From MWBF01 sp040772005 (GTDB lineage Bacteria; Chloroflexota; Anaerolineae; CG2-30-64-16): a stretch of DNA of 64,000 nt. The notes under the pieces were generated by a model, which was not told where the DNA came from, did not search any database, and was given only the letters and a program-made list of their open reading frames with translations. The DNA is taken from positions 175,568-239,567 of the forward strand of contig JAXGYZ010000010.1 in assembly GCA_040772005.1 (NCBI GenBank), given 5' to 3'. Positions 9,807-17,702 of this stretch are shown in pieces (within the stretch, counting starts at the first letter, position 1; each line of letters opens with the position of its first letter). Both the position numbers and the translations under genes were made by a program.

Positions 9807-10030
9807 GTCTTGATGCCGGCCAGGGTTCCCTTCGCCCGATTACCCGCGGCGTCGTAGACGAAGCTGGCGCTGACGCTGCCGCCGGCCACCGCCGTCAGGC
9901 GGTTGTCGTAGTCGAAGGTCTGGGTGTACGTTGACCCCGCGACGAGGCGGCTGGTCTGGTTGCCCACCGCATCGCAGCCGTAGCTGTTGCCGAACGCGGC
10001 GGTGACCGCGTGCGGCTGGCTGCCGTACCT
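9803..10030 (-). pseudogene. Rhs core fragment (mid core, truncated at both ends)
   Basis: About 72 codons match the Rhs core (YGSQPHAVTAAFGNSYG, then TQTFDYDNRLTAVAGG, then FVYDAAGNRAKGT) and end at AGIKT stop, where intact copies read GVTTVYIAGL. The 5' end breaks off at 10030 into unrelated sequence. It is too short to work and is best read as a remnant. Its end point matches the beginning of the fragment at 5080-5387. Confidence 0.75.
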
Positions 10031-10088
10031 GCAGGTTAGTAATACACCTAAAGGAATCCGACATGCCAGATAACACGCCCGCAATCAA

Positions 10089-10667
10089 CTATTGTTCAGA
10101 TTCCACAACTCGCCGATAGATCTCGCTTTCACCCCCAATAAGCGCGAACCCGCGATCGCTGCTCGACCAAAGGTGATGGAGGATTAAGTCACCGCGACTT
10201 GTTTGGCGAATTTCGAGCACGAGTTCGTCCATCATGTACACTGTCGCATGAGCGAAGGGATCATAGAACGGATATGGTTCCCGATCTCTTCGACAATCTA
10301 CTTCGGTAGAGGAACACCAACCACGTCCATTTCTCTCGGCGACGCGCGTACCATCCAGATAGTACCGGGCACCTTTGAGGTGAAGCCGTAGCAAGCCGGT
10401 GGACAGGCGCTCAGTCCACCATGAAGATCTGGGTGACTCGAAGATATAGTTCTTCTGAGCGCCATCTTGATAGACCTGCCGGAAAGTCCCGTCGGCAGCG
10501 ATAATCAGGCGATCAATGCCCCCTCCCGGATAAGCCGCTGTCCACGTGCCGACCAAATCCGTGTCACGGAAGGAACTCTCCGGTCTCGTTGATGCAGCGC
10601 CGCAGCTACTGAAAATCAGAGTCAGCACTACACATTTGATAACTATTGATAAGTGCTTGTATCTCAT
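10089..10667 (-). CDS. Small lipoprotein with lipocalin-like start, behind Rhs cassette
   Basis: 192 residues. The ATG at 10667 is preferred because GGAGAG lies just upstream; a longer start at 10712 lacks this. The signal peptide ends in lipobox FSSC. The mature protein starts with LVGTWTAAYPGGGIDRL and ADGTFRQVYQDG, a pattern seen in lipocalin-like beta-barrel domains, followed by basic and aromatic strands. It lies 82 bases behind the Rhs gene ending at 10750, so it is the candidate immunity or accessory partner of that Rhs tip. No specific family was recognised, and the role is inferred from position. Confidence 0.65.
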   Translation of the reverse strand: MRYKHLSIVIKCVVLTLIFSSCGAASTRPESSFRDTDLVGTWTAAYPGGGIDRLIIAADGTFRQVYQDGAQKNYIFESPRSSWWTERLSTGLLRLHLKGARYYLDGTRVAERNGRGWCSSTEVDCRRDREPYPFYDPFAHATVYMMDELVLEIRQTSRGDLILHHLWSSSDRGFALIGGESEIYRRVVESEQ

Positions 10668-10749
10668 GGTCTCTCCGCTCCCAGTAGGCCGGTCAGATTT
10701 TGCACCGTTCACCTATACCACATTGACACTTACTCGCAACAACAAAACA

Positions 10750-13700
10750 TCAGGGGAGCGGGGGCCCTTGCTCATACCAGTAAAAATACTGCGTAAGGTT
10801 GCCACCTGGACCCGGAGCGGACTGGGCTCGATCATGGGAAACGGATACGTTTGTGCCAAAAAATCGCGTAGCTGAGGACCATCCCATGACATTCATTACA
10901 GTGAACTTGACAAATCTATTTCCGGCATCTGTAACACTAATGCTGTCAAAAGAGCCTAGCACTCCCCCGACCGCGTCAATCCCACCCTCCGGCTCCCTGG
11001 ACCCGGAGCCGTAAGCTGAGAACACTAATTGAGTATTTTCTCGGAGAAAGATCCATGCGCCCGCCACTATCCTTGGCAGAATCGGCCCCTCCCGTTGATC
11101 GGCATAGTGTGGACGCGAAAATGGGACTGCGTACCCAGCTGCCTCCCACTCTTGACGAAATTGTGCTACGGCGGGATCATACCGTACATCTTGGGTCAAC
11201 GACGCGTCCGGACCGAATGTAAGCTCCTCACCGCAGCGTTCAGAAAACCAACAGGCCACAATAAACATAGCCTGGAAGAATGACACCCTCGGTGAATAGT
11301 CTGGCCCGGCCTTTGGCATTGGCATGCCGGATTGTTGCCCCACGCTCGTAGCCTGTGGCCCAGGAGCAGCCGGGGGCACATAACGGGCGTAGGCGATCAA
11401 AGGCAAGTAGGTGCTGTAGGGCCGGAAGGGAATCGGCGGTACCACGCGTGGGTCCCGGTCAGGATTGGCAAAGCTGTGGCCTGTCGGATCCACATAACGC
11501 AGCGGATTCCCGGCAACATACGCGTACCGATTCAACGTCTGCGGCGCCAGTGGACTCGGCACAAGGGTGTCCGCACTGATGAACATGCCCACCTGCGCAT
11601 CGTACCACCTGGCGTTGTAGTAGCTCAGCCCCTCCCCGCCGGGCAGCCCCGGCTCGTGGTACTGGCCGGTGAAACGTTTCGTCGTCACGCCGCTGAACGC
11701 ACTGCCGCCGCGGTTGCCGCCGTAGGGGTAGTAGTAGTTGCGGTCCTTCACCGTACCGTCTCGGTTGACCAGCACGCTGGTGGAGCGCAAGTGATCGCTC
11801 ACCACATAGAATACGCCGTTGTCCGTGGCGTAACCTGACCTGCGGAGCGCGCCGCCCTCGTAGAACTGGGTCACCGCGCCGTTCTGCCACTCGTACAGCC
11901 CCGCGATGTAGACGGTCGTCACGCCGCCGACCGTGCCCTTGACCCGCTGGCCCTCGGCATCATACACAAAGCTGGCGCTGATGCTGCCGCCGGCCACGCC
12001 CACCAGCCGGTTGTCGTAGTCGAAGGTCTGGGTGTACGTTGACCCGGCGATGATGCGGCTGGTCTGGTTGCCGACCGCGTCGTAGCCGTAGCTGTTGCCG
12101 AAGGCGCTGGTGACCGCGTGCGGCTGGCTGCCGTAGGTGTACGCGTTGCCGTTGTAGCTCGTCAGATTGCCGATGGCGTTGTAGGCATAGGTATGGCTGT
12201 ACTGGCTGATGCCGATTGCAGTCGTCGCTGCGCTGGTCAGCCGATCCAGCCAGTCATAGCCGAAGGTCTGCACCAGGCCGCTGTTGGTTGCGTCGGTCAG
12301 CGTCTGCACGTTGCCCGCCAGGTCATAGGTGTAGCTCAACCTCTGCAACTCCTCGAACGGCGTGGCTTTGCCCGCCTGGAGCGTGTCCAGCCGCAGCGTG
12401 CTGGCGTTGTAGGTAGACTGGCGCGTGAAGCCGTTGGCCCCGGTATCGAGCCGCTGCTCGGTCACCCGGCCCTGCGCATCGTAGGCCGTGCTGGCGACGT
12501 ATGGCGTGCCGTCGTCGCTTGTTACGCTGGCGAGCTGGCCCACGGCATTATAACCGAAGGTGACGATTTCCCCTGGCTGGCCCGCATTGCCGCCGGGGTA
12601 ACGCAGCGTCGCGCGCTGGCCCAGGGGGGTGTAGGTGGTGTCGCAGCGGAAGACGCCCCCGCCCCCGCCCGGCACGGTGTATTGCTGCTGCAAGGGCCGG
12701 TTGAGGGCATCATAAGCCACGGTGGAGACCTCGGTTGTGCCCTGGCTGCTGTAGGCCAGGCTCTTGGACGGCAGGCCGAGTTGCCCGGTCGCGTCATACT
12801 GCCATTCCGCCAGGATCGTGCCGGTCGGGCTGTCCTGGCGCTTGCGGATCAGCCGATTCAGCGCGTCATATTCCAGGTAGAGCCAGCGGCTCGCGCCGTC
12901 GCGCTGCGAGGTGAGGTTGCCGGCGTTATCGTAGCCGTACTGCCAACTGCCCATGTCCGGGTCGGTCATAGCAGTCTTGCGGCCCAACAGGTCGTAGCCG
13001 ATGGCGGTGACGTTGTTGGCCGCGTCGGTGACGCCGGTCAGCCGGCCGGCCAGGTCGTAAGCGTAGTGGGTGGTGTATGTGCCGTCGCTGTTGTATTCCA
13101 GCACCTGGGTCGTCTGGCCGAAGGCATCGGTGACGGCGTCCCGCCGGTGGTCGTTGGCATCGTAGCTGGACGCGGTCCAAACATCGTAGGTGGCGTGCGT
13201 GGCCCAGAGTGGGGTTCCACCGCTGCGCGTCTCCTGGCGCAGCGCGCGGCCCAGCTCGTCGTAAGTCGTATAGGTGTAATGTGCCAGGCTGGTCCAGGTC
13301 GGCGCAACATAGCCGCTGCCGGCCGCGCCGGCCAACTCGTAGGCCGCGCTGCGGTAGGCCGTTTGGCCGACCGTGTTGTAGCCGGTGGAGGTGACGCTGC
13401 GGTTGCCGTTCGCCAACGGGGCCTGGCTTTGCAGGCTGCGGCCGAACCCGTCGAAGTAGCCCCAGCCTGCCAGGTAGCTGCTGGTCGCGGTATCCTGCAA
13501 CTGGCGAGTCTTGATCCACGCCGGCCGCTGGTCGGCCGCGTAGACGAACTCCTGGCTCGCGGGGCCGCTGGTCGGCTCGGTCGGTAGCCAGACCTTGACC
13601 AGCCGGCCAAATGCGTCGTACTGCGCCGTGGTGACGCGACCGTTAGCGTCGGTGACGCTGGTCGGCGCGCCCCAGCCGGGATCCACGACCGTGCTGCTGG

Positions 13701-14472
13701 TCTGGTTCAGCGCGTTGGTCACGCTCTGGGCATAGCCGTAGAACGCGTGATAGGCCGTCGTGGTGGTGTGATTGTTGGGGTCGGTGACCGCGGTGGGCCG
13801 ACCATAGGCGTCGTACGCGGCGACGGTGTCCGCATAGGCGACGGTGGGTGTGACCTCGCTGTAGGCGCGGATCAGGGTCGGGCGGCCCTGGGTCGGCGCG
13901 ACGCCCACCGCCTGGCCATCGTAGGCGTACTGCACCAGGCCGAGCTCCGTGCCCACGATGCTGGCCGGTTGCGCCGCGCAGACGTCCAGCCCCCAGGTAT
14001 ATAGGTTGCCGCCGTGGTAATAGACTTGGTCCTGGACCTTCAGCTTCCAGACACCATTGGCCGCCAGCCCGTCGAAGCCGGACAGCGCGTTGGTCGGCCG
14101 GTAGACGCCGTTGTCAGTCGGCGGACAGGGCCAGGTGCCGGCCGCGTTGGGCGACTCGTCACGGAATGGCCTTAGGCACATCGGTGCTACTGCAAGCAAG
14201 ACGGGACATGGACACCTCCTCCATTGGAGTGCCAGGCGCGACGCGTGCAGATGTTCGATCGGCGCGTGCTCCGGTCCAGGCTCCCCGGAGCGCAGGCCCG
14301 GAGCAACCCGCGCCCACCACTGGGCGGTGCTGATCGAGTATGTTCCGGAAGTCACAATCCATCTATTTATAGCATGGATCCAGGTCTCCGTCAATAGCGA
14401 TTGTGTGAGGTCCGAGGCGAAATCATGTTGCACTCGTGCCTTCTGCCTGGCAGTTGAAACTGCGGCTACCAC
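10750..14472 (-). CDS. Rhs protein with a partial P-domain at its N-terminus and variable C-terminal tip
   Basis: The open frame is 1240 codons. The first 100 or so codons from the GTG at 14472 run through a palindromic repeat and look non-coding. Supported homology begins near 14160 with the second half of a proprotein-convertase P-domain (SGFDGLAANGVWKLKVQD, then GGNLYTWGLDVC). A full Rhs core with YD repeats follows, ending RNPLRYVDPTGH-like (GNPLRYVDPTGH). The C-terminal tip of about 240 residues differs from the other Rhs tip (it contains FFQAMFIVACWFSERCGEE and GTNVSVSHDRAQS) and was not assigned. No signal peptide is present, so the gene is probably 5'-truncated. It shares about 875 nearly identical bases with the Rhs gene at 6059-8572. 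Confidence 0.75.
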   Translation of the reverse strand: MVAAVSTARQKARVQHDFASDLTQSLLTETWIHAINRWIVTSGTYSISTAQWWARVAPGLRSGEPGPEHAPIEHLHASRLALQWRRCPCPVLLAVAPMCLRPFRDESPNAAGTWPCPPTDNGVYRPTNALSGFDGLAANGVWKLKVQDQVYYHGGNLYTWGLDVCAAQPASIVGTELGLVQYAYDGQAVGVAPTQGRPTLIRAYSEVTPTVAYADTVAAYDAYGRPTAVTDPNNHTTTTAYHAFYGYAQSVTNALNQTSSTVVDPGWGAPTSVTDANGRVTTAQYDAFGRLVKVWLPTEPTSGPASQEFVYAADQRPAWIKTRQLQDTATSSYLAGWGYFDGFGRSLQSQAPLANGNRSVTSTGYNTVGQTAYRSAAYELAGAAGSGYVAPTWTSLAHYTYTTYDELGRALRQETRSGGTPLWATHATYDVWTASSYDANDHRRDAVTDAFGQTTQVLEYNSDGTYTTHYAYDLAGRLTGVTDAANNVTAIGYDLLGRKTAMTDPDMGSWQYGYDNAGNLTSQRDGASRWLYLEYDALNRLIRKRQDSPTGTILAEWQYDATGQLGLPSKSLAYSSQGTTEVSTVAYDALNRPLQQQYTVPGGGGGVFRCDTTYTPLGQRATLRYPGGNAGQPGEIVTFGYNAVGQLASVTSDDGTPYVASTAYDAQGRVTEQRLDTGANGFTRQSTYNASTLRLDTLQAGKATPFEELQRLSYTYDLAGNVQTLTDATNSGLVQTFGYDWLDRLTSAATTAIGISQYSHTYAYNAIGNLTSYNGNAYTYGSQPHAVTSAFGNSYGYDAVGNQTSRIIAGSTYTQTFDYDNRLVGVAGGSISASFVYDAEGQRVKGTVGGVTTVYIAGLYEWQNGAVTQFYEGGALRRSGYATDNGVFYVVSDHLRSTSVLVNRDGTVKDRNYYYPYGGNRGGSAFSGVTTKRFTGQYHEPGLPGGEGLSYYNARWYDAQVGMFISADTLVPSPLAPQTLNRYAYVAGNPLRYVDPTGHSFANPDRDPRVVPPIPFRPYSTYLPLIAYARYVPPAAPGPQATSVGQQSGMPMPKAGPDYSPRVSFFQAMFIVACWFSERCGEELTFGPDASLTQDVRYDPAVAQFRQEWEAAGYAVPFSRPHYADQREGPILPRIVAGAWIFLRENTQLVFSAYGSGSREPEGGIDAVGGVLGSFDSISVTDAGNRFVKFTVMNVMGWSSATRFFGTNVSVSHDRAQSAPGPGGNLTQYFYWYEQGPPLP
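11989..12863 (-). repeat. Near-identical Rhs core block, copy 2
   Basis: Partner of 7313-8187 at offset 4676. The first difference at the high-coordinate end is an A/G change (8188 region against 12864 region), after which the copies diverge (CWLYLEY against RWLYLEY contexts and beyond). Confidence 0.85.
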
Positions 14473-14601
14473 TGCAAAACCGACCTGCGTCGGTTAGTTT
14501 CCAGTCTGCGAAGGCAGACTTCGCAACGGTAGCCGCAACTTCAGTTGCCGGGTGGGTTCACCTGATGCACTCTGAAACCGCCCTGTGTGAGGTCCGAGGC
14601 G
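14402..14601. repeat. Branched palindromic element flanked by 18-bp direct repeats
   Basis: Outer arms of 22 bases (14449-14470 and 14528-14549) pair imperfectly. Between them lie two perfect 7-bp hairpins with 4-base loops, at 14478-14495 (AACCGAC ctgc GTCGGTT) and 14503-14520 (AGTCTGC gaag GCAGACT), so the element folds as a three-way junction. The 18-mer TGTGTGAGGTCCGAGGCG occurs on both sides at 14402-14419 and 14584-14601. The rest of the 423-base gap up to 14895 holds short palindromes such as GCGCAGC ctt GCTGCGC and no gene. Confidence 0.7.
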
Positions 14602-14895
14602 CACCAACCTGGCCTGCATCATATACCGCTGAACGAGGCGGCGTTATCATTGGGAATATCGTCGCGCATGACCTCCGACCGCGCAGCCTTGCTGCGCTTG
14701 GATCAATAGTGTGGCGTGGTATAGCACGCACCGCAGTGATGGGGCCGACCACACGGCCAGCAACTTGCTTATGCCCACGCCGGTAGCTCCGCCTGCACAC
14801 GGTACCTTGACTCAATTGGGCGTCGTTTGGCGAGACATATCGTGTTTGAGTTGTGCCTGTCCGGGCTACGATTGCATCACCCCAGGAGGCAGCCA

Positions 14896-16122
14896 ATGAA
14901 GCTTGCATTCTATCGTTGTGCATTAGGATGTGGCGTCTTTTGGTTAGCTCTCACCATTAATCCGCCCTTGAGTGCTGCACAATCTGACGCTCCAGCCTGT
15001 CGGGTGCTTTCGGGTTTCCTGGAATTCGTCGTTTCACCCACTTTCATCCAGGATCACACTGTAGTCATGCGCGTACGGAATGCGACGGAGCGCCATGGAA
15101 AGGTCTGGCGCAGCCGGAATGGTGGCTTGACCTGGGAGCCGATCCTGACCGACCCCTGGATATTCCACGTGGCGTTCTCCCCTGCATTTGGCACAGACCA
15201 GACCATCCTGGCCCTGGTGGATGCCGGGGCCGTGGTGTCGCACGACGGGGGCCAGACCTGGCGCGCTCTGGCCTTGCCCGGCGCTACTACGTCTGACAGC
15301 AACGCTGTCATCACCGCCGGTGGCACATGGTTTGTGCGCCTGCATGCGGGGCGTCCCGGCGGCTACGACCCCCAGCGCGAAGGCGTCTTCGTCTCGATGG
15401 ACGAGGGCGTCACCTGGCGGCAGTTATACAGCGGCAAGGTCTACGCGCTGGCCGTCTCCCCGCTGTACGAGCAGGATCAGACCCTCTTCATCTCGCCCGG
15501 CGGCTACAAGGCCAACGACGGCATCTACCGCTCCACCGACGGCGGCGTAACCTGGCACGAGAGCAACACCGGCCTGGCCTGGGGCGGCGCGTACCACGTC
15601 AACAAGATTGCCTTTTCGCCGGCCTATGCCCAGGATCACACGATCTACGTCAACTCGGAAATGAAGCTCCATCGGTCGGTCGACGGGGGTGTGACCTGGG
15701 AGTATATCCCGATCGGCGAGTGGGAGGAGAACTGGCGGCCGCTGCAGGACTTCGTGCTCTCCCCGCGCTACCCGACGGATCACACGCTGTGGATTCACGG
15801 CGGACAGTACGGCTTCGCGGTGTCTCGGGATGCGGGCGCGACCTGGCAGCCGCTCTCGCAGCCGATTATTCCGCTGGTTGCGCTGGATGACTGCGTGGGG
15901 ACGAACTGCACGCCCACCATCGTGGGCCGCTATCACAACAATTCGATGCTATACAAGTCCTACAACTACGGCCAGACGTGGCACTGCCTGGAGACGCCGG
16001 TGCGCCCCGCGCCGCCCGCGCCGCCGCCAGCCGAGATCCCCGAGCCGGGCACGCTGGTGCTGCTGGCCAGCGGGCTGGCCGCGCTGGCGGGGTACAGCGT
16101 ACGGCGGCGGAGCACACAATAA
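14896..16122 (+). CDS. Secreted BNR/VPS10-type beta-propeller protein with PEP-CTERM-like tail
   Basis: 408 residues. The ATG at 14896 is chosen over 14827 because AGGAGG lies at 14884-14889 and a signal peptide follows directly. The body has BNR/Asp-box repeats of the sialidase or photosystem-assembly-factor type (WRSRNGGLTWEPI, VSHDGGQTWRAL, RSTDGGVTWHESN, RSVDGGVTWEYI, VSRDAGATWQPL), making a beta-propeller. The C-terminus reads EIPEPGTLVLLASGLAALAG then basic residues. This is the PEP motif, hydrophobic helix and Arg cluster of the PEP-CTERM sorting signal, which is processed by an exosortase. No exosortase is encoded in the window. The binding or enzymatic target of the propeller is unknown. 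Confidence 0.85.
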   Translation: MKLAFYRCALGCGVFWLALTINPPLSAAQSDAPACRVLSGFLEFVVSPTFIQDHTVVMRVRNATERHGKVWRSRNGGLTWEPILTDPWIFHVAFSPAFGTDQTILALVDAGAVVSHDGGQTWRALALPGATTSDSNAVITAGGTWFVRLHAGRPGGYDPQREGVFVSMDEGVTWRQLYSGKVYALAVSPLYEQDQTLFISPGGYKANDGIYRSTDGGVTWHESNTGLAWGGAYHVNKIAFSPAYAQDHTIYVNSEMKLHRSVDGGVTWEYIPIGEWEENWRPLQDFVLSPRYPTDHTLWIHGGQYGFAVSRDAGATWQPLSQPIIPLVALDDCVGTNCTPTIVGRYHNNSMLYKSYNYGQTWHCLETPVRPAPPAPPPAEIPEPGTLVLLASGLAALAGYSVRRRSTQ

Positions 16123-16128
16123 GGGTAG

Positions 16129-16147
16129 GGGCGGGGTATCCCCGCCC
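16129..16147. terminator. GC-rich hairpin between convergent genes
   Basis: GGGCGGGG tat CCCCGCCC is an 8-bp perfect stem with a 3-base loop, between the stop at 16122 (plus) and the stop at 16191 (minus). It belongs to the same GTAGGGGCGGGG repeat type found at 22592-22713. It could end transcription from both sides, although no T-run follows. Confidence 0.45.
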
Positions 16148-16190
16148 ACACACTGTCCCCGCCCGGTTCCGGTCCACCCGCCGCCCGCGA

Positions 16191-17702
16191 TCACGCCGGC
16201 CCCTGCATCCCGCCAACCCACATCTGCCGGTTGCGGTTGGGCAGCGGCTGGTACTGCCGCATCACCAGGTCGAGCAGCAGGTCGGTGAGCGCGGCCTGGA
16301 GCGGCGCGGCCTCCGGATGGCCGTAGAGGTTCGTATGCTCCTGCGGGTCGCGCCGGAGATCGAACAACATCCCGCCCCCGTCGCCGAACCGGGTCAGCCG
16401 CGCGTGCGGGGTGACGACCGTGGCCGCCTGCACGTGCGGGCCGAGCGTGCGGTAGCTGCCGTAGGTCTCTACGAGCGCGGCGTCGGGCCGGTCGAGTGTG
16501 CCGTCGCCCCGGCAGAGCGGGACCAGGCTCCGCCCTTCGAGCGGGGTGTCGTGCACCGCGCCCGCCAGCTCGGTGATCGTGGGGAAGAGGTCGAGGTTGG
16601 TGACGGTGCGCGTCTCGACCGCGGCCGAACGCACGCCTGGCCCCGCGACCAGCAGCGGGACGCGCATGCACGCATCGAAGTGCCAGGGCCCCTTGGTCGG
16701 CAGCCCGTAGTCGCCCAGCATATCGCCGTGGTCCGCGGTAAAGATGACGGCAGTGTCCTGCGTGAGGCCCTCGCGGGCCAGCGCGGCGCGGATGCGGCCG
16801 ACCTGCTCGTCGATGAAGGCCAGCGATGCGAGGTAGTAGCGCCGGACGGTGCGCCATTCGTCCGGCGAAACGTCCGCGGCGCGCCGCGCAAACGCCACCC
16901 GCCGGAAGCGGGGCAGGAGCGCGAGCAGCGCCGGGTCATCCGACGCGCGCGGCGGCAGGATGGCTGCCGGGTCGATGAGGTCGAGGAACCGCGCGGGCGG
17001 GTCGTACGGGTCGTGCGGGTCCACGAACGAGACCTTGAGGAAGAAGGGCCGGCTCCGGTCGCGCTGCTCGACATAATGGATGGCCCGGTCGGCAATCCAG
17101 CGCGTCTGGCAGGCCTCCTCCGGCACGACGGATGGGTAGGACAGGAACGCAGCGGGGCGGATGGGATACGCCGCCCGCGCAGCGGCCAGCGCGGGGGTCA
17201 GGTCCACGCGCGCCGGCCCGTACTGCACCAGGTGCGGCTGGTCCCACACGGTCGCCAGCGCCCGCTCGTAGTTCTCCGGGTGCTCGGCCGCGACCCAATC
17301 CAGCCATTCGCCGGCCCGGATGTCCTCGGTGGTCTCCGCCCGGTCGAACCCGTACTTCAGGACATCGTTGTGCGCGCTGCGGAAGTGGTTTTCGAGGTGG
17401 AATTTGCCGGTGCCGAACGTCTGCACGCCCGCGGCCCGGAGCACCTGCGGGTAGGTCGGCAGGTCTAGGCCCAGCTCCCAGCCGTTGAAGAAGACGCCGT
17501 GGTGCTGCGCGCTGCGGCCGGTCATGGTGGATGCGCGGCTCGGCATGCAGACGGGCAGGTTGGCGTAGCAGTGCTCGAACCGCACCCCGTCCGCGGCCAG
17601 CGCGTCGATGTGCGGGGTGTGTGCAGCCCCGTTGCCGTAGCAGCCCAGCCAGCGCGCGCTGAGCTGGTCGGCCTCGATCAGGACGACGTTCAGGGGTGCC
17701 AC
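16191..17702 (-). CDS. Sulfatase (type I, alkaline-phosphatase fold), first of three
   Basis: 503 residues. The GTG at 17702 is chosen because the protein then starts [19 protein letters not shown], the usual sulfatase N-terminus. It overlaps the end of the upstream sulfatase by 13 bases. The formylglycine motif is VCMPSRASTMTGR with Cys52 in CxPSR. A metal-site motif is seen as VIFTADHGDMLGDYG, and substrate-site segments as KGPWHFDACMRVPLLV. It hydrolyses a sulfate ester after conversion of Cys to formylglycine, and no signal peptide is present, so it is probably cytoplasmic. It is the last gene of the Opp-sulfatase operon. The substrate is unknown. Confidence 0.88.
   Translation of the reverse strand: MAPLNVVLIEADQLSARWLGCYGNGAAHTPHIDALAADGVRFEHCYANLPVCMPSRASTMTGRSAQHHGVFFNGWELGLDLPTYPQVLRAAGVQTFGTGKFHLENHFRSAHNDVLKYGFDRAETTEDIRAGEWLDWVAAEHPENYERALATVWDQPHLVQYGPARVDLTPALAAARAAYPIRPAAFLSYPSVVPEEACQTRWIADRAIHYVEQRDRSRPFFLKVSFVDPHDPYDPPARFLDLIDPAAILPPRASDDPALLALLPRFRRVAFARRAADVSPDEWRTVRRYYLASLAFIDEQVGRIRAALAREGLTQDTAVIFTADHGDMLGDYGLPTKGPWHFDACMRVPLLVAGPGVRSAAVETRTVTNLDLFPTITELAGAVHDTPLEGRSLVPLCRGDGTLDRPDAALVETYGSYRTLGPHVQAATVVTPHARLTRFGDGGGMLFDLRRDPQEHTNLYGHPEAAPLQAALTDLLLDLVMRQYQPLPNRNRQMWVGGMQGPA

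Noticed and set aside
10750..10900. Lipoprotein at 10089 as part of the Rhs protein by read-through
   Set aside because: There is a stop at 10750, an 82-base gap, and an independent ribosome site and lipoprotein signal at 10667.
12118..13587. A 489-codon plus-strand open frame and similar long plus-strand frames (for example 743-2005, 7442-8311)
   Set aside because: They lie opposite Rhs repeats, and their translations are low-complexity Ala/Val/Arg-rich mirrors of the YD-repeat codons. The minus-strand frames carry the recognisable protein.
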